A program made the position numbers and the translations under genes. From Oleisolibacter albus (lineage in GTDB: Bacteria > Pseudomonadota > Alphaproteobacteria > Azospirillales > Azospirillaceae), in assembly GCF_003336875.1 (NCBI RefSeq), contig NZ_QGNJ01000019.1, positions 1-64,000 on the forward strand: 64,000 bases of DNA, given 5' to 3'. The notes beneath the pieces are model-generated. The model searched no databases. It was not told the origin of the DNA and saw only the letters and a list, made by a program, of their open reading frames with translations. The number at the start of each line of letters is the position of its first letter. Within the stretch, counting starts at the first letter, position 1. Shown piece by piece: positions 51,749-61,400 of the stretch.

Positions 51749-53443
51749 TCAGGGGGCTGCCGGCCCCAGCCGATAGAGATGCAGCGTCGCCGGCTTGCCG
51801 CGGCTGTAGTTGAAGCCGGACAGTTCGACCAGCCGCACCGCTACCAGCCCCTTGTCCGCCAGCCCGGCCCCGGCCAGGGTCCGCTGGAACAGCTCCTCCT
51901 CCGGCCCGGTCGTCACCAGCCCCAGGGCACAGGCGGGATCGGCGGCCAGATGCTCCGCCACCATGGCGCCATTGCCCAGGCGGGTCCTGGTGCCGACCAG
52001 GAAGACCATGCTGGGCTCGGTATAGCCGGCCGCCGCCAGCACCGTGCCGGGGCAGGTCCGGTTGGCCTGCACCGCCGCCTGCACCTGCGGGCTGAGCCAC
52101 AGCGGCGACAGCCCCGGCAGCACCAGCCCATGCACAAGCAGATAGGTGGCAAAGGCACCGCCCAGCCCCGCCGCCAGCAGCCGGTTCGGTTCGCGCCCGG
52201 CCTCCAGGCCCAGCACAAGGCTGCCCGTGGCCAGGATCACAGCCCCTGCCAGCAGGGCCAGCGGCGAGACGGATTGGGTCAGCTGCCAGGGGAATCCGGC
52301 GATCGCCCCGGCGAAGGCCAGGGTCACGACCATGAACAGCAGCCCGGCCAGGGCCAGCAGCCAGGGCTTGCGCACCTCGCTCCGGCTGAAGCGGTGCAGG
52401 GCCGCCGCCGCCATCAGGGCGGCGATGGCCGGGAACACCGGCAGGGTATAGTGCGGCAGCTTGGTGGTGACGATCTCGAACACCAGCCAGCTGGGAATGA
52501 TCCAGGCCAGACAGAAACGGACGGCGTCGTCAGCACGGTTGCGCCAGATCCACGGCACGGACAGCAGCGCCAGCAGCGGCCAGGGCCAGAAGCTCAGCCA
52601 GAAGGTCGCCAGGAAATAACCCGGCGGGGCGCCATGCCCCTCCTGCCCCGTACCGGCCTTGCCCAGGAACTCGTGGCCGATGGCATAGGTGAAGAACTCG
52701 CCCTTGGTGGCGATGCCGATGGCGATCAGCCAGGGCAGCACCACGGCCAGCAGCAGCGGCAGGCCCGTCGCCGGGCGCAGGCGCTTCAGCCAGCCGGCCC
52801 TGCGTTCCATGCCCCACAGGGCCAGGATGGTGCCGCCGGTCACCATCAGGATGATCGGCCCCTTGACCAGGATCCCCAGGCCAAGGCCCAGCCAGAACAG
52901 CAGCGTCAGCCCGAGCGACGGCGCAATGGGCTTGTCGCGGTCGAGCCAGACGCGCGCCAGCACCCCCTGCGCCAGCAGGATGGTCGCCAGCAGCACGGCA
53001 TCGGTCTTGGCCATGCGCGCTTCCACGCCCAGAACCACGGTGGAGGCCAGCGCCAGCCCGGCCAGCAGGCCGGCTGTCGCCCCGAACAGCCGCGCCGCCG
53101 TCCAGGCCGTCAGCAGCACGGCGGCCACCGCGCCCAACAGCGAGGGAATGCGGTACATCCAGATCGGCCCGTGTTCGGCCCCGCCGGTCAGCAGCGAGAC
53201 CGACGCCGATTGCAGCCAATAGATCCCCACCGGCTTCTTGTGCCGCGCCTCGTCCTGATAGCGGATATCGACGAAGTCGCCGCTTTCCAGCATCTGGTGG
53301 CTGGCCTGGGCATAGCGGCTCTCGTCCCGGTCGAAGGGCGGAATGCCGGCAAAGCCGGGCAGGAACATGGCCAGGGCCACCACGGCCAGCAGCAGCCAGT
53401 GGACGGGCTTCAACGCGGTCAGGCGCAGCGGGGCATGGCTCAT
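51749..53443 (-). CDS. ArnT-like glycosyltransferase family 39/83 membrane enzyme
   Basis: A 564-residue membrane enzyme with about twelve helices and the first-loop motif 'GFAGIPPFDRDESRYAQASH', whose acidic Asp/Glu is the catalytic site of C-type glycosyltransferases such as ArnT. 'HKKPVGIYWLQSASVSLL' follows, as in polyprenyl-phosphate-linked sugar transferases acting on lipid A or glycolipids. It shares a 4-nt overlap (ATGA) with the LAB_N gene. An upstream in-frame extension lacks the membrane pattern. Confidence 0.88.
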   Translation of the reverse strand: MSHAPLRLTALKPVHWLLLAVVALAMFLPGFAGIPPFDRDESRYAQASHQMLESGDFVDIRYQDEARHKKPVGIYWLQSASVSLLTGGAEHGPIWMYRIPSLLGAVAAVLLTAWTAARLFGATAGLLAGLALASTVVLGVEARMAKTDAVLLATILLAQGVLARVWLDRDKPIAPSLGLTLLFWLGLGLGILVKGPIILMVTGGTILALWGMERRAGWLKRLRPATGLPLLLAVVLPWLIAIGIATKGEFFTYAIGHEFLGKAGTGQEGHGAPPGYFLATFWLSFWPWPLLALLSVPWIWRNRADDAVRFCLAWIIPSWLVFEIVTTKLPHYTLPVFPAIAALMAAAALHRFSRSEVRKPWLLALAGLLFMVVTLAFAGAIAGFPWQLTQSVSPLALLAGAVILATGSLVLGLEAGREPNRLLAAGLGGAFATYLLVHGLVLPGLSPLWLSPQVQAAVQANRTCPGTVLAAAGYTEPSMVFLVGTRTRLGNGAMVAEHLAADPACALGLVTTGPEEELFQRTLAGAGLADKGLVAVRLVELSGFNYSRGKPATLHLYRLGPAAP

Positions 53444-53808
53444 TCGGTCACGATCTCCCGCTCGGCCTCGGCCCGGATGTCGATGCGGCCCAGACGCTGC
53501 TTCTCCTGCCGGATCAGATGCAGATTGCGCAGATAGATGAGGATGGCCGGCATCTGTCCGGCCATCACGACCAAGTCCCGGTCCAGCACACCATAGGTGA
53601 AGATCATCAGGCCGCCACCCAGGCTGAAATACCAGAAGGCGACGGGCACGACGCTGCGCTTGGCCCGCTCCGAGGCCAGCCACTGCACGACGAACCGCCC
53701 CATGAACATGGCCTGCGCCACCAGGCCGAACAGCACCAGCCAGCCCTTATGGGCCGTGGCATCCTGCCACCAGGAGATCAGCCAGTGTTGGATTTCAAGC
53801 CAGTGCAT
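53440..53808 (-). CDS. Lipid A biosynthesis N-terminal domain (LAB_N) protein
   Basis: A 122-residue protein with three hydrophobic helices and the LAB_N/PQ-loop-like core 'AQAMFMGRFVVQWLASERAK' and 'VPVAFWYFSLGGGLMIFTYG'. Often encoded between a GT2 and an ArnT-like transferase, as here, where it may act as a lipid-sugar flippase component. The start is two bases before the GT2 stop region. Confidence 0.9.
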   Translation of the reverse strand: MHWLEIQHWLISWWQDATAHKGWLVLFGLVAQAMFMGRFVVQWLASERAKRSVVPVAFWYFSLGGGLMIFTYGVLDRDLVVMAGQMPAILIYLRNLHLIRQEKQRLGRIDIRAEAEREIVTE

Positions 53809-53813
53809 GGGAC

Positions 53814-54527
53814 TCAGACCTCGGTGACGTGCGAAGGAACGGTGGTGCGGCGCAGCAGCCAGACCACGCCGAACAGATCGAACAGGCCGACAGCGGCACG
53901 GCCCAGATTGGTGTATTTCGACGTGCCGGCGGTCCGCGCCCGGTCATTGACCGGCAGATTGGCGTACCGCAGTCCCCGTCCCTGCGTCAGGGCCGGAAAG
54001 AAGCGGTGCATGCTGTCGAAGAAGGGCAGTTCCAGCAGCAGGTCGCGGCGGATGAGCTTCAGCCCGCAGGCCGTATCGGGACAGGCGTCGCGCAACAAGG
54101 CCCGGCGGATGCCATTGCCGATACGCGAGGCCAGGCGCTTCCAGATGGTGTCGTCGCGGCGGCGGCGCACGCCCGCCACCAGGGCCAATCCGGAATCAGC
54201 CGCCACCAGATCGAGCATGCGCGGCACGTCGCGCGGATCGTTCTGCCGGTCGCCGTCCATGGTGACGATCCAGGTTCCCCGCGCCGCCGCCGCTCCTGTG
54301 CGCAGGGCCGCGCTCTTGCCGGACTTGGCGCTGTGCCGGATCAGGCGGATCACCGGGTGGCGCTGCCGGGCCTCCTCGATCCGGGCAACCGTGGCGTCGG
54401 TCGAGCCATCATCGATGAACAGCACCTCGTAAGCCGGGCCATTGCCCAGCACCTCCGCCAGTTCCTCCACCAGGGGCAGGATGTTGTCCTGCTCATTGAG
54501 GACGGGGATCACCACCGAATAGTGCAC
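53814..54527 (-). CDS. Family 2 glycosyltransferase (DPM1/ArnC-like)
   Basis: A 237-residue GT2: 'YSVVIPVLNEQDNILPLVEE', DDGSTDAT, 'MDGDRQNDPRDVPRML', 'ACGLKLIRRDLLLELPFFDS'. It makes polyprenyl-phosphate sugars for the ArnT-like enzyme downstream. GTG 54527 with GGAGC before it is preferred to the upstream ATG at 54551, because homologues start directly with the SVVIPV strand. First gene of the three-gene unit. Confidence 0.85.
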   Translation of the reverse strand: MHYSVVIPVLNEQDNILPLVEELAEVLGNGPAYEVLFIDDGSTDATVARIEEARQRHPVIRLIRHSAKSGKSAALRTGAAAARGTWIVTMDGDRQNDPRDVPRMLDLVAADSGLALVAGVRRRRDDTIWKRLASRIGNGIRRALLRDACPDTACGLKLIRRDLLLELPFFDSMHRFFPALTQGRGLRYANLPVNDRARTAGTSKYTNLGRAAVGLFDLFGVVWLLRRTTVPSHVTEV

Positions 54528-54604
54528 AGCTCCACCTCGACTCAAGGCCATCGCCGGCAGCGCTCATATCCCGAAAGGGGCGGTGACCGCCAGTGACGCT
54601 TTCC

Positions 54605-54627
54605 TGTAGGAGCGGCGAAAGCCGCGC
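54605..54627. repeat. REP-like extragenic palindrome
   Basis: TGTAGGAGCGGCGAAAGCCGCGC has the TGTAGGAGCGG head and GCGGC-GAAA-GCCGC stem-loop typical of REP elements in pseudomonads and xanthomonads. It lies in the short gap between pncA and the GT2 gene. Only one copy is present in the window. Confidence 0.6.
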
Positions 54628-54638
54628 ATGGCGGACGG

Positions 54639-55262
54639 TCAGCCCAGCGTCCCGCTGCCGGTCGTGGTCACGCCCACGGCATCCCAGCGCCGCCGGGCCG
54701 CAGCCAGCGAGCCGTCCAGATCGATGGCCCGGCAGGCATCCTCGACGATCACCGCCTCGAAGCCGCAGCGCACCGCATCCTCGGCCGACCAGGACACGCA
54801 GAAATCCGTGGCCAGCCCGCACAGAACCACCCGGCGCACACCCCGCTCCCGCAGATAGCCTGCCAGCCCGGTGCTGGTGCGATGGTCGTTCTCGAAGAAG
54901 GCGGAGTAGCTGTCGATGTTCCGATGCATGCCCTTGCGCAGGACCAGGGCGGCGTGACCGGTCTCAAGATCGGGATGGAAGGCCGCCCCCGCCGTCCCCT
55001 GGACGCAATGGTCCGGCCACAGCACCTGCGGTCCATAGGGCATCTCGATGGTCGAGAAGTCCGGCCGGCCATGGGTCGAGGCAAAGGAGCCATGGCCTGC
55101 GGGATGCCAGTCCTGGGTCAGCACCACCAGGGGGAAACGGCGGGCCAGATCATTGGCCAGCGGCACCACCGCGGCACCGTCGGTCACGGCCAAGGCGCCG
55201 CCGGGACAGAAATCCCGCTGGATATCGACCAGCAGCAGGGCGTCGGTGTCGGTGATGCGCAT
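54639..55262 (-). CDS. pncA: Nicotinamidase / pyrazinamidase
   Basis: A 207-residue PncA-type amidohydrolase with the catalytic triad D13 (VDIQRDFCPGGAL), K110 and C155 (ATDFCVSW), and metal ligands D51/H53/H57 in QDWHPAGHGSF. It deamidates nicotinamide to nicotinate for NAD salvage. Start ATG 55262. Next to a guanine-deaminase-like gene. Confidence 0.95.
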   Translation of the reverse strand: MRITDTDALLLVDIQRDFCPGGALAVTDGAAVVPLANDLARRFPLVVLTQDWHPAGHGSFASTHGRPDFSTIEMPYGPQVLWPDHCVQGTAGAAFHPDLETGHAALVLRKGMHRNIDSYSAFFENDHRTSTGLAGYLRERGVRRVVLCGLATDFCVSWSAEDAVRCGFEAVIVEDACRAIDLDGSLAAARRRWDAVGVTTTGSGTLG

Positions 55263-55282
55263 GGTGTCGCTCCGGGCTCGGC

Positions 55283-55759
55283 TCAATAGGGGATACGGTC
55301 GGCCTTGTCGGTCCAGGCCTGGAACACGGCCCGGGCTTCGGGCAGCGGGGCATGCTGGCAGGGAACGATGCGGGCGCTGGGCGGCAGCGCCACCTGGGCA
55401 TAGAGCAGAGCATCGTCGAAGCCGATGGCCGCGGCCTCGTCCCGGGTATTGGCATAGATAATGCGGTCGACCCGGGCCCACAGGCTGGCGGCCAGACACA
55501 TGGGGCACGGCTCGCAACTGGCATAGAGCACGGCACCGCGCAGGTCGAACCGGTGCAGACGGGCACAGGCGTCGCGGATGGCCACGACCTCGGCATGGGC
55601 TGTCGGATCGTTGCTGGAGGTAACCCGGTTCCAGCCCTCTCCCACCACCTGCCCGTCCAGCACCAGGACGGCCCCGAACGGGCCACCGGCACCGGTCTCC
55701 ATGCCCCGGCGGGACAGGTCGGCGGCATGGCGGAGAAACGTCAAATCGTCGGCGTGCAT
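55283..55759 (-). CDS. Nucleoside/guanine deaminase-like (CDA fold)
   Basis: A 158-residue zinc deaminase: HAEV with H55/E57 in TAHAEVVAI and PCPMC with C85/C88, the classic CDA zinc site. 'PFGAVLVLDGQVVGEGWNRV' and the C-terminal 'IVPCQHAPLPEARAVFQAWT' match guanine deaminases (GuaD type) rather than tRNA deaminases. It would convert guanine to xanthine. It lies upstream of pncA, 20 bp apart, so salvage functions are paired. Confidence 0.87.
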   Translation of the reverse strand: MHADDLTFLRHAADLSRRGMETGAGGPFGAVLVLDGQVVGEGWNRVTSSNDPTAHAEVVAIRDACARLHRFDLRGAVLYASCEPCPMCLAASLWARVDRIIYANTRDEAAAIGFDDALLYAQVALPPSARIVPCQHAPLPEARAVFQAWTDKADRIPY

Positions 55760-55987
55760 TCAAACTCCGGACTGAAGGACAGGAACGCCGGCGGCAACAG
55801 GCCGCCCCGGCGCTAGACATAGCGCGCCAGGACGCGACTGTCAGCGAAAGCGGACCCATATCGCCGCCGCGCTGGCAATCGCTCGTCCCCGGCGATAGAA
55901 GGCCAGGCGCAGCCGGGTCTTGTCCCGCACCGATCCGCCTGTCGGCAAGAACCGGCTGCACATGCCATCCGCAAGGGACCGATCTCC

Positions 55988-56806
55988 ATGTGCCGTTTCC
56001 CTGTCCGCCGCACGCTGGCGGCGCTGGTCGCGCTCTCCGGCTTCCTGCTCGCCCCCACGGCCGCCTTCGCCTGGGGGCGTGACGGCCATCGGGCCGTTGC
56101 CGCCGTGGCAGAGCAGCTGCTGACCCCGGAGGCCAAGGCCGGGATCGCCACCCTGCTGGAACCCGGCCAGTCCCTGGCCGATGTGGCCAGCTGGGCCGAT
56201 GAGGTCCGCCCGGAGCGGCCGAACACCGGCGGCTGGCACTATGTCAACGTGCCCATCACTACGGCGGGCTATGATGCGGACCGCGACTGCCACACACGGG
56301 AATGCGTGGTGCCTCAGGTCGAGCGCTTTTCCGCCCTGGTGGCGGATCGTTGGCTGCCGACCCCGATCCGCGCCACCGCGTTGAAGTTCCTGGTGCATTT
56401 CGTCGGCGATCTGCATCAGCCCATGCATGTGGGTGAGAACCATGACCGCGGCGGCAATGACGTCAAGGTCGTGCTGGCTGGCACCGAGACCAACCTGCAC
56501 CGCGTCTGGGACAGCCAGATCCTGCAAAAGGGCTGGGGCAAGGACGGGGCCGCCATGGCACCGCAGCTGCTGGCGGCGCTGACGCCGCAGCACCGCGTGC
56601 GCTGGTCGAAGGGCGACGCCGCGTCCTGGGCGCAGGAAAGCTGGGCGGTCAGCCGCGATGCCATCTATCCCGCGCTGGGCGCAGAGATCCCCCCGGCCAT
56701 TACCCCGGACACGGCCCAGCGCTGGCTGCCCATCATGGAACAGCGCATCACCCAGGCCGGCGTACGGCTGGCCCTGTTGCTGAACCGGGCCTTTCCGGCC
56801 TCCTGA
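55988..56806 (+). CDS. S1/P1-type nuclease
   Basis: A 272-residue zinc-dependent nuclease. A signal peptide is cleaved just before WGRDGH, so that the N-terminal Trp and the His in WGRDGHR become zinc ligands. Other ligands are in 'ADEVRPERPNTGGWHYVNVP', 'LVHFVGDLHQPMHVG' and 'NDVKVVLAGTETNLHRVWDS'. It degrades single-stranded nucleic acid in the periplasm or outside. ATG 55988 with AAGGGA upstream. Confidence 0.92.
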   Translation: MCRFPVRRTLAALVALSGFLLAPTAAFAWGRDGHRAVAAVAEQLLTPEAKAGIATLLEPGQSLADVASWADEVRPERPNTGGWHYVNVPITTAGYDADRDCHTRECVVPQVERFSALVADRWLPTPIRATALKFLVHFVGDLHQPMHVGENHDRGGNDVKVVLAGTETNLHRVWDSQILQKGWGKDGAAMAPQLLAALTPQHRVRWSKGDAASWAQESWAVSRDAIYPALGAEIPPAITPDTAQRWLPIMEQRITQAGVRLALLLNRAFPAS

Positions 56807-56828
56807 CCGATAGGGCGGCCGCTCCGCC

Positions 56829-57353
56829 CTAGAAGTTCAACAGGGCCGGCGCCTTGTGGATGATCTCTTCGAGGATCATCTCCGCCGTATCGAGATCCTG
56901 CTGCAGCTTCTCGCCCAGCTTTCCCACATATTCCGGCCGCTTCAGCTTCTCCGAGGCATCATAGAGGCTGCGCAGTTCGGACACGAAGATGTCGCGCGCG
57001 CCCAGGGGCAGCATGGTCTTGGCCGACAGGACGAAGAAGAAGCGCATGCTGGCCCGGACCAGCAGACCCAGCATCATGGTGTCGAGTCGGGCATATTCCT
57101 CGCGCAGATCATCGACGCGCACGCCTTCGACACTCTTCAGCCGCCCCTCGATCAGGATGCAGAGGGCGCGGAACTCACCGACCTTGCTGCGGAAATCATT
57201 GTAGGCCTGGAAGCTGTCCTTGGCCGCTTCCTCCTCGGCCAGCTTGGCCAGATGCATGGCCTCGCGGGCCTGGCGCTCCAGGGCCGCCAGCAGGTCCTGG
57301 ACGTCTTTCCGGCTATAGGTTCTTTTCATCTCGATCAGGGCCAGCAGCTGCAT
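56829..57353 (-). CDS. Conserved helical protein of unknown function
   Basis: A 174-residue, mostly helical and Glu/Leu/Arg-rich protein with coiled-coil-like segments ('VQDLLAALERQAREAMHLAK', 'YARLDTMMLGLLVRASMRFF', 'EKLKRPEYVGKLGEKLQQDL'). One of many short conserved cytoplasmic families in Rhodospirillales. AAAGG seven bases before ATG 57353. No known fold assigned. Confidence 0.65.
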   Translation of the reverse strand: MQLLALIEMKRTYSRKDVQDLLAALERQAREAMHLAKLAEEEAAKDSFQAYNDFRSKVGEFRALCILIEGRLKSVEGVRVDDLREEYARLDTMMLGLLVRASMRFFFVLSAKTMLPLGARDIFVSELRSLYDASEKLKRPEYVGKLGEKLQQDLDTAEMILEEIIHKAPALLNF

Positions 57354-57541
57354 CGGCGCCTTTCCGTGTCCGGCTCCCGGCCGGCGGAAGGCACCGATGT
57401 ATAGCGCCTCCCTCCCCGTCGATAAAGCGGCCCCATCCGGCAGCTGGCCGGCGGTGCTTGCACGCCTGGTTGTCCTGGCCCTAGGCTCGATCCGTCAACA
57501 ACAGGCCACAAGGCCGGCGATACATCGGCTGGGGGAGCTTC

Positions 57542-58420
57542 ATGTTAACCATTACGTCCCTGTCGCACACCTATCCCAATGGCGTGCAGGCGCTCAATGA
57601 CGTCACGCTGGCCGTGCCACGGGGCATGTTCGGCCTTCTCGGCCCCAACGGAGCCGGCAAATCCTCACTGATGCGCTGTATCGCCACGCTGCAGACGCCC
57701 ACATCCGGCAGCATCCAGTTCGACGGCATCGATGTGCTGGCCCAGCCGATGGAGCTGCGCCGCATCCTCGGCTACCTGCCGCAGGAGTTCGGTGTCTATC
57801 CGCGCATCAGCGCCGAGGACATGCTGGAGCATCTGGCCGTCCTGAAGGGACTGACCAACGCCGGCGAACGGCGGGAGGTGGTTGCCGGCCTGTTGCAGCA
57901 GACCAATCTCTATCATGCCCGCAAGAAGGCGCTGGCCGGCTTCTCCGGCGGCATGCGCCAGCGCTTCGGCATCGCCCAGGCCCTGCTGGGCAACCCGAAG
58001 CTCATCATCGTCGACGAGCCCACGGCCGGCCTCGACCCCGAGGAGCGCAACCGCTTCCACAATCTCCTGTCGGAGATCGGTGAGCATGTGGTGGTGATCC
58101 TGTCCACCCATATCGTCGAGGATGTGGCCGATCTGTGCCAGCGCATGGCCGTTCTGGCCGGCGGCCGCATCCTGCTGGAAGGGGAGCCGCTGCCGCTGAT
58201 CGACAGCATGCGCGGCCGGATCTGGCGCAAGATCGTCGACAAGGCCGAGGTGGAGGAGCACAGGCAGCGCCACGCCCTCATCTCCACCCGCCTGTTCGCA
58301 GGCCGCGTGGTGCTGCATGCCCTGGCCGACACCCACCCCGGCGACGGGTTCGAAGTGGCGCCCGGCAATCTTGAGGATGTCTATTTCGCCACGCTGGCCA
58401 GCAGCCGGCGCGCCGCCTGA
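57542..58420 (+). CDS. ABC transporter ATP-binding protein
   Basis: A 292-residue ABC ATPase with Walker A GPNGAGKSS, signature variant FSGGM and Walker B LIIVDEPTAGLDP. It is followed after 26 bp by the permease fused to an M1 peptidase, so the two form one export system. GGGGGAG precedes the ATG. Confidence 0.93.
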   Translation: MLTITSLSHTYPNGVQALNDVTLAVPRGMFGLLGPNGAGKSSLMRCIATLQTPTSGSIQFDGIDVLAQPMELRRILGYLPQEFGVYPRISAEDMLEHLAVLKGLTNAGERREVVAGLLQQTNLYHARKKALAGFSGGMRQRFGIAQALLGNPKLIIVDEPTAGLDPEERNRFHNLLSEIGEHVVVILSTHIVEDVADLCQRMAVLAGGRILLEGEPLPLIDSMRGRIWRKIVDKAEVEEHRQRHALISTRLFAGRVVLHALADTHPGDGFEVAPGNLEDVYFATLASSRRAA

Positions 58421-58446
58421 TCCGGACCGCGCAGAGGAGACCGCCC

Positions 58447-61400
58447 ATGCTCGGCCGCATCGCCGCATTCGAATTCCGCTACCAGCTGCGGCAGCCCGCC
58501 TTCTGGGTCTGCTTCATCGCCTTCTTCCTGCTGACCTTCCTGGCCATCACCAACGACAATGTGCAGATCGGATCGGGCGGCGGAACCCATGCCAACGCCC
58601 CGTTCGCCATCTTCCAGACCACGGCCATCATGAGCCTGGTCGGGCTGTTCATTCCGCTGGCGATCCTGCCCGGCGCGCTGCTGCGTGATCCGGAAACCGG
58701 CATGGCCGGATTGCTCTATGCCCTGCCCCTGCAACGGACCAGCTTCCTGCTCGGCCGCTTCCTTGGCGCCTATGCCATCGTGGCCCTGGCCTTCCTCGGT
58801 GCGCCCCTGGGCACCATGCTGGGCAGTGTCATGTGGTGGCTCGACCCGGAGACCCTGGGACCGTTCCGCGCCGTCGACTATGTCCATGCCGTGCTCATCT
58901 GGGGCTGGCCCAATCTGCTGATCACGGGGGCGCTGTTCTTCGCCACCGCCGCGCTCAGCCGCAGCCAGTGGGCCGTCTACGGCGTCATGCTGGCCCTGCT
59001 GGTGGCCTGGGTCGTCACCGGCAAGCTGCTGGACGGTCCCGAGGTGCGGGAGCTGGTGGCGATCACCGATCCGTTCGGGCTGCGCGCCGCCGGGCAGATG
59101 ACGCGCTACTGGACCACCTTCGAGCGCAACACGCAGCTGGTGCCCCTGGAGGGCATTCTGCTGTGGAACCGGCTGCTGTGGCTTGGCATCGCGGTGGCGC
59201 TGGTGGGTCTGGCGCTGGCCAGCTTCCGGTTCCAGACCCAGCCCCGTGGTGGCCGCCGCCGCAAGGCGGAGCCTGTCGCCACCGAGCCCGTCAGCGGCGA
59301 CCTGCGGCTTGTCGGCGGCACGCCGGCCCCCGCCGGCCGCGCCGGGCTGGCGCAATTCCTGGCGCAGAGCCGCCTGGAAGCGGTGAGCGTCATGAAAAGC
59401 CCCGGCTTCCTGGTCATGCTGGCCCTTGGCCTGTTCAATGCCGTCGGCGCGCTGAGCAGCATGGACGCGCTGTACGGCACGCCGATCTATCCCGTCAGCC
59501 GCATGGTGGTGGATCTGCTGGCCGGCAGTTTCGGCATCATTCCGGTGATCGTCGTCATCTACTACACGGCGGAACTGGTCTGGCGCGACCGCCAGACCCG
59601 CATGCATGAGCTGGTGCAGTCCTGCCCGGTTCCCGGCTGGGTCTTCGTGGCCAGCAAGCTGCTGGCCATGGTCCTGGTGCTGCTGGCTCTGTTCGCCGCG
59701 GCCGCCCTGGCCGGCATCATCACCCAGCTGGTCGCCGGACCGACGCCGATCGAACCCCGCTTCTATCTGGCGCAGATGCTGGTCTTCACCGGCATACCGA
59801 TCCTGCATCTGGCCGTGCTGTCCCTGTTCATCCAGGTGCTGGTCCCCAACAAGTATCTCGGCATGCTGGCCATGGTCGGCTACATGCTGCTGGGGATGGT
59901 GGCCGAGCAGCTGGGGCTGGTCGACAATCTGGTGATCTTCGGCGACAGCCCGACGGTCCGCACCTCCGACATGAACGGCTTCGGCCATTTTGCCGAACCG
60001 ACCCTGTGGTTCCTGGCCTACTGGAGCTTCGCCGCCCTGGTTCTGGTGGCGGTGGCGCATCGGCTGTGGCCGTCCGGCGTGCCGGCGCCCCTGGCGAAAC
60101 GGCTGCGGAGCCTGGCCCACGGCTGGACCGGCGGCCCCGCGGTGCTGGCCGCCGCCGGCCTGGCCGGGTTCCTCCTGACCGGCGGGTGGATCGCCTACAA
60201 CACCCATGGCCTGAACGACGTGCGCAGTCCGGACAGCCGCGAGGCGGATCTGGTCGCCTATGAGAAGGCCTACCGCCAGTATGAGGGCCTGCCGCAGCCG
60301 CGGATCACCGATGTCCGCGTCGATCTGGATCTGTTCCCCGAAACGCGCGGCTATCAGGCCAAAGGTGTCTATGTCCTGGAGAACCGCACGGGCGTGGCCG
60401 TGCCCGACATCCATATCCAGTTTGACCAGGATATCGTTGTCACCGCGCTGGAGGTGGAGGGAGGCACCCCGAAGCAGGAGGATCGGCACTACAACCACTT
60501 CATCCATCAGCTGGCCGTGCCGATGCAGCCGGGGGAAAAGCGGACCCTGCGCTTCGCCGTGAAGAAGGAGAATCCCGGTTTCACCAACGATGCCGAGGTG
60601 ACGCCGGTGGTCTATAACGGCTCCTTCCTCAACAATACGGCCGTGGCCCCCTTCATCGGCTTCAGCCGCGCCTTCCTGCTGCAGGACCGCAATGCCCGGC
60701 GCAAGCACGGGCTGGACCCGATCGACCGCATGGCGAAGCTGGATGACCAGAGCCAATGGCGGAACAACTATCTGCGCGAGGACAGCGACTGGGTCCGCTT
60801 CGAGACCACCGTCTCCACCAGCGCGGACCAGACCGTCATCGCACCGGGCTATGCGCAGAAGGAGTGGGTGGAGAATGGGCGGCGCTACGTCCACTACGCC
60901 ATGGATGCCCCGATCCTGAACTTCTACAGCTGGCTGTCGGCCCGGTACAGCGTGGCCCGGGACAGCTGGAACGGCGTGGATCTCAGCGTCTATTACCATG
61001 AGCCGCACGCCTGGAACGTGCCGCGCATGCTGGACGCCATGAAGAAGTCGCTGGCCTATTTCAGCGGTGCCTTCAGCCCCTACCAGCATCGGCAGATGCG
61101 CATCCTGGAGTTCCCGGCCTACGCAACCTTCGCCCAGAGCTTCCCCAACACGGTTCCCTATTCCGAGGGCATCGGCTTCATCGCCGATAACCGGGATCCC
61201 GAGGACATCGATTACGTCTTCTATGTCACCGCGCATGAGGTGGCCCATCAATGGTGGGCGCACCAGGTGATGGGGGCCAATGTCCAGGGCTCCACCCTGC
61301 TGTCGGAGACCCTGGCGCAGTACTCGGCCCTGCTGGTGATGGAACAGGAATACGGCCCGGACAAGATCCGCAAATTCCTGAAGTACGAGCTGGACCGCTA

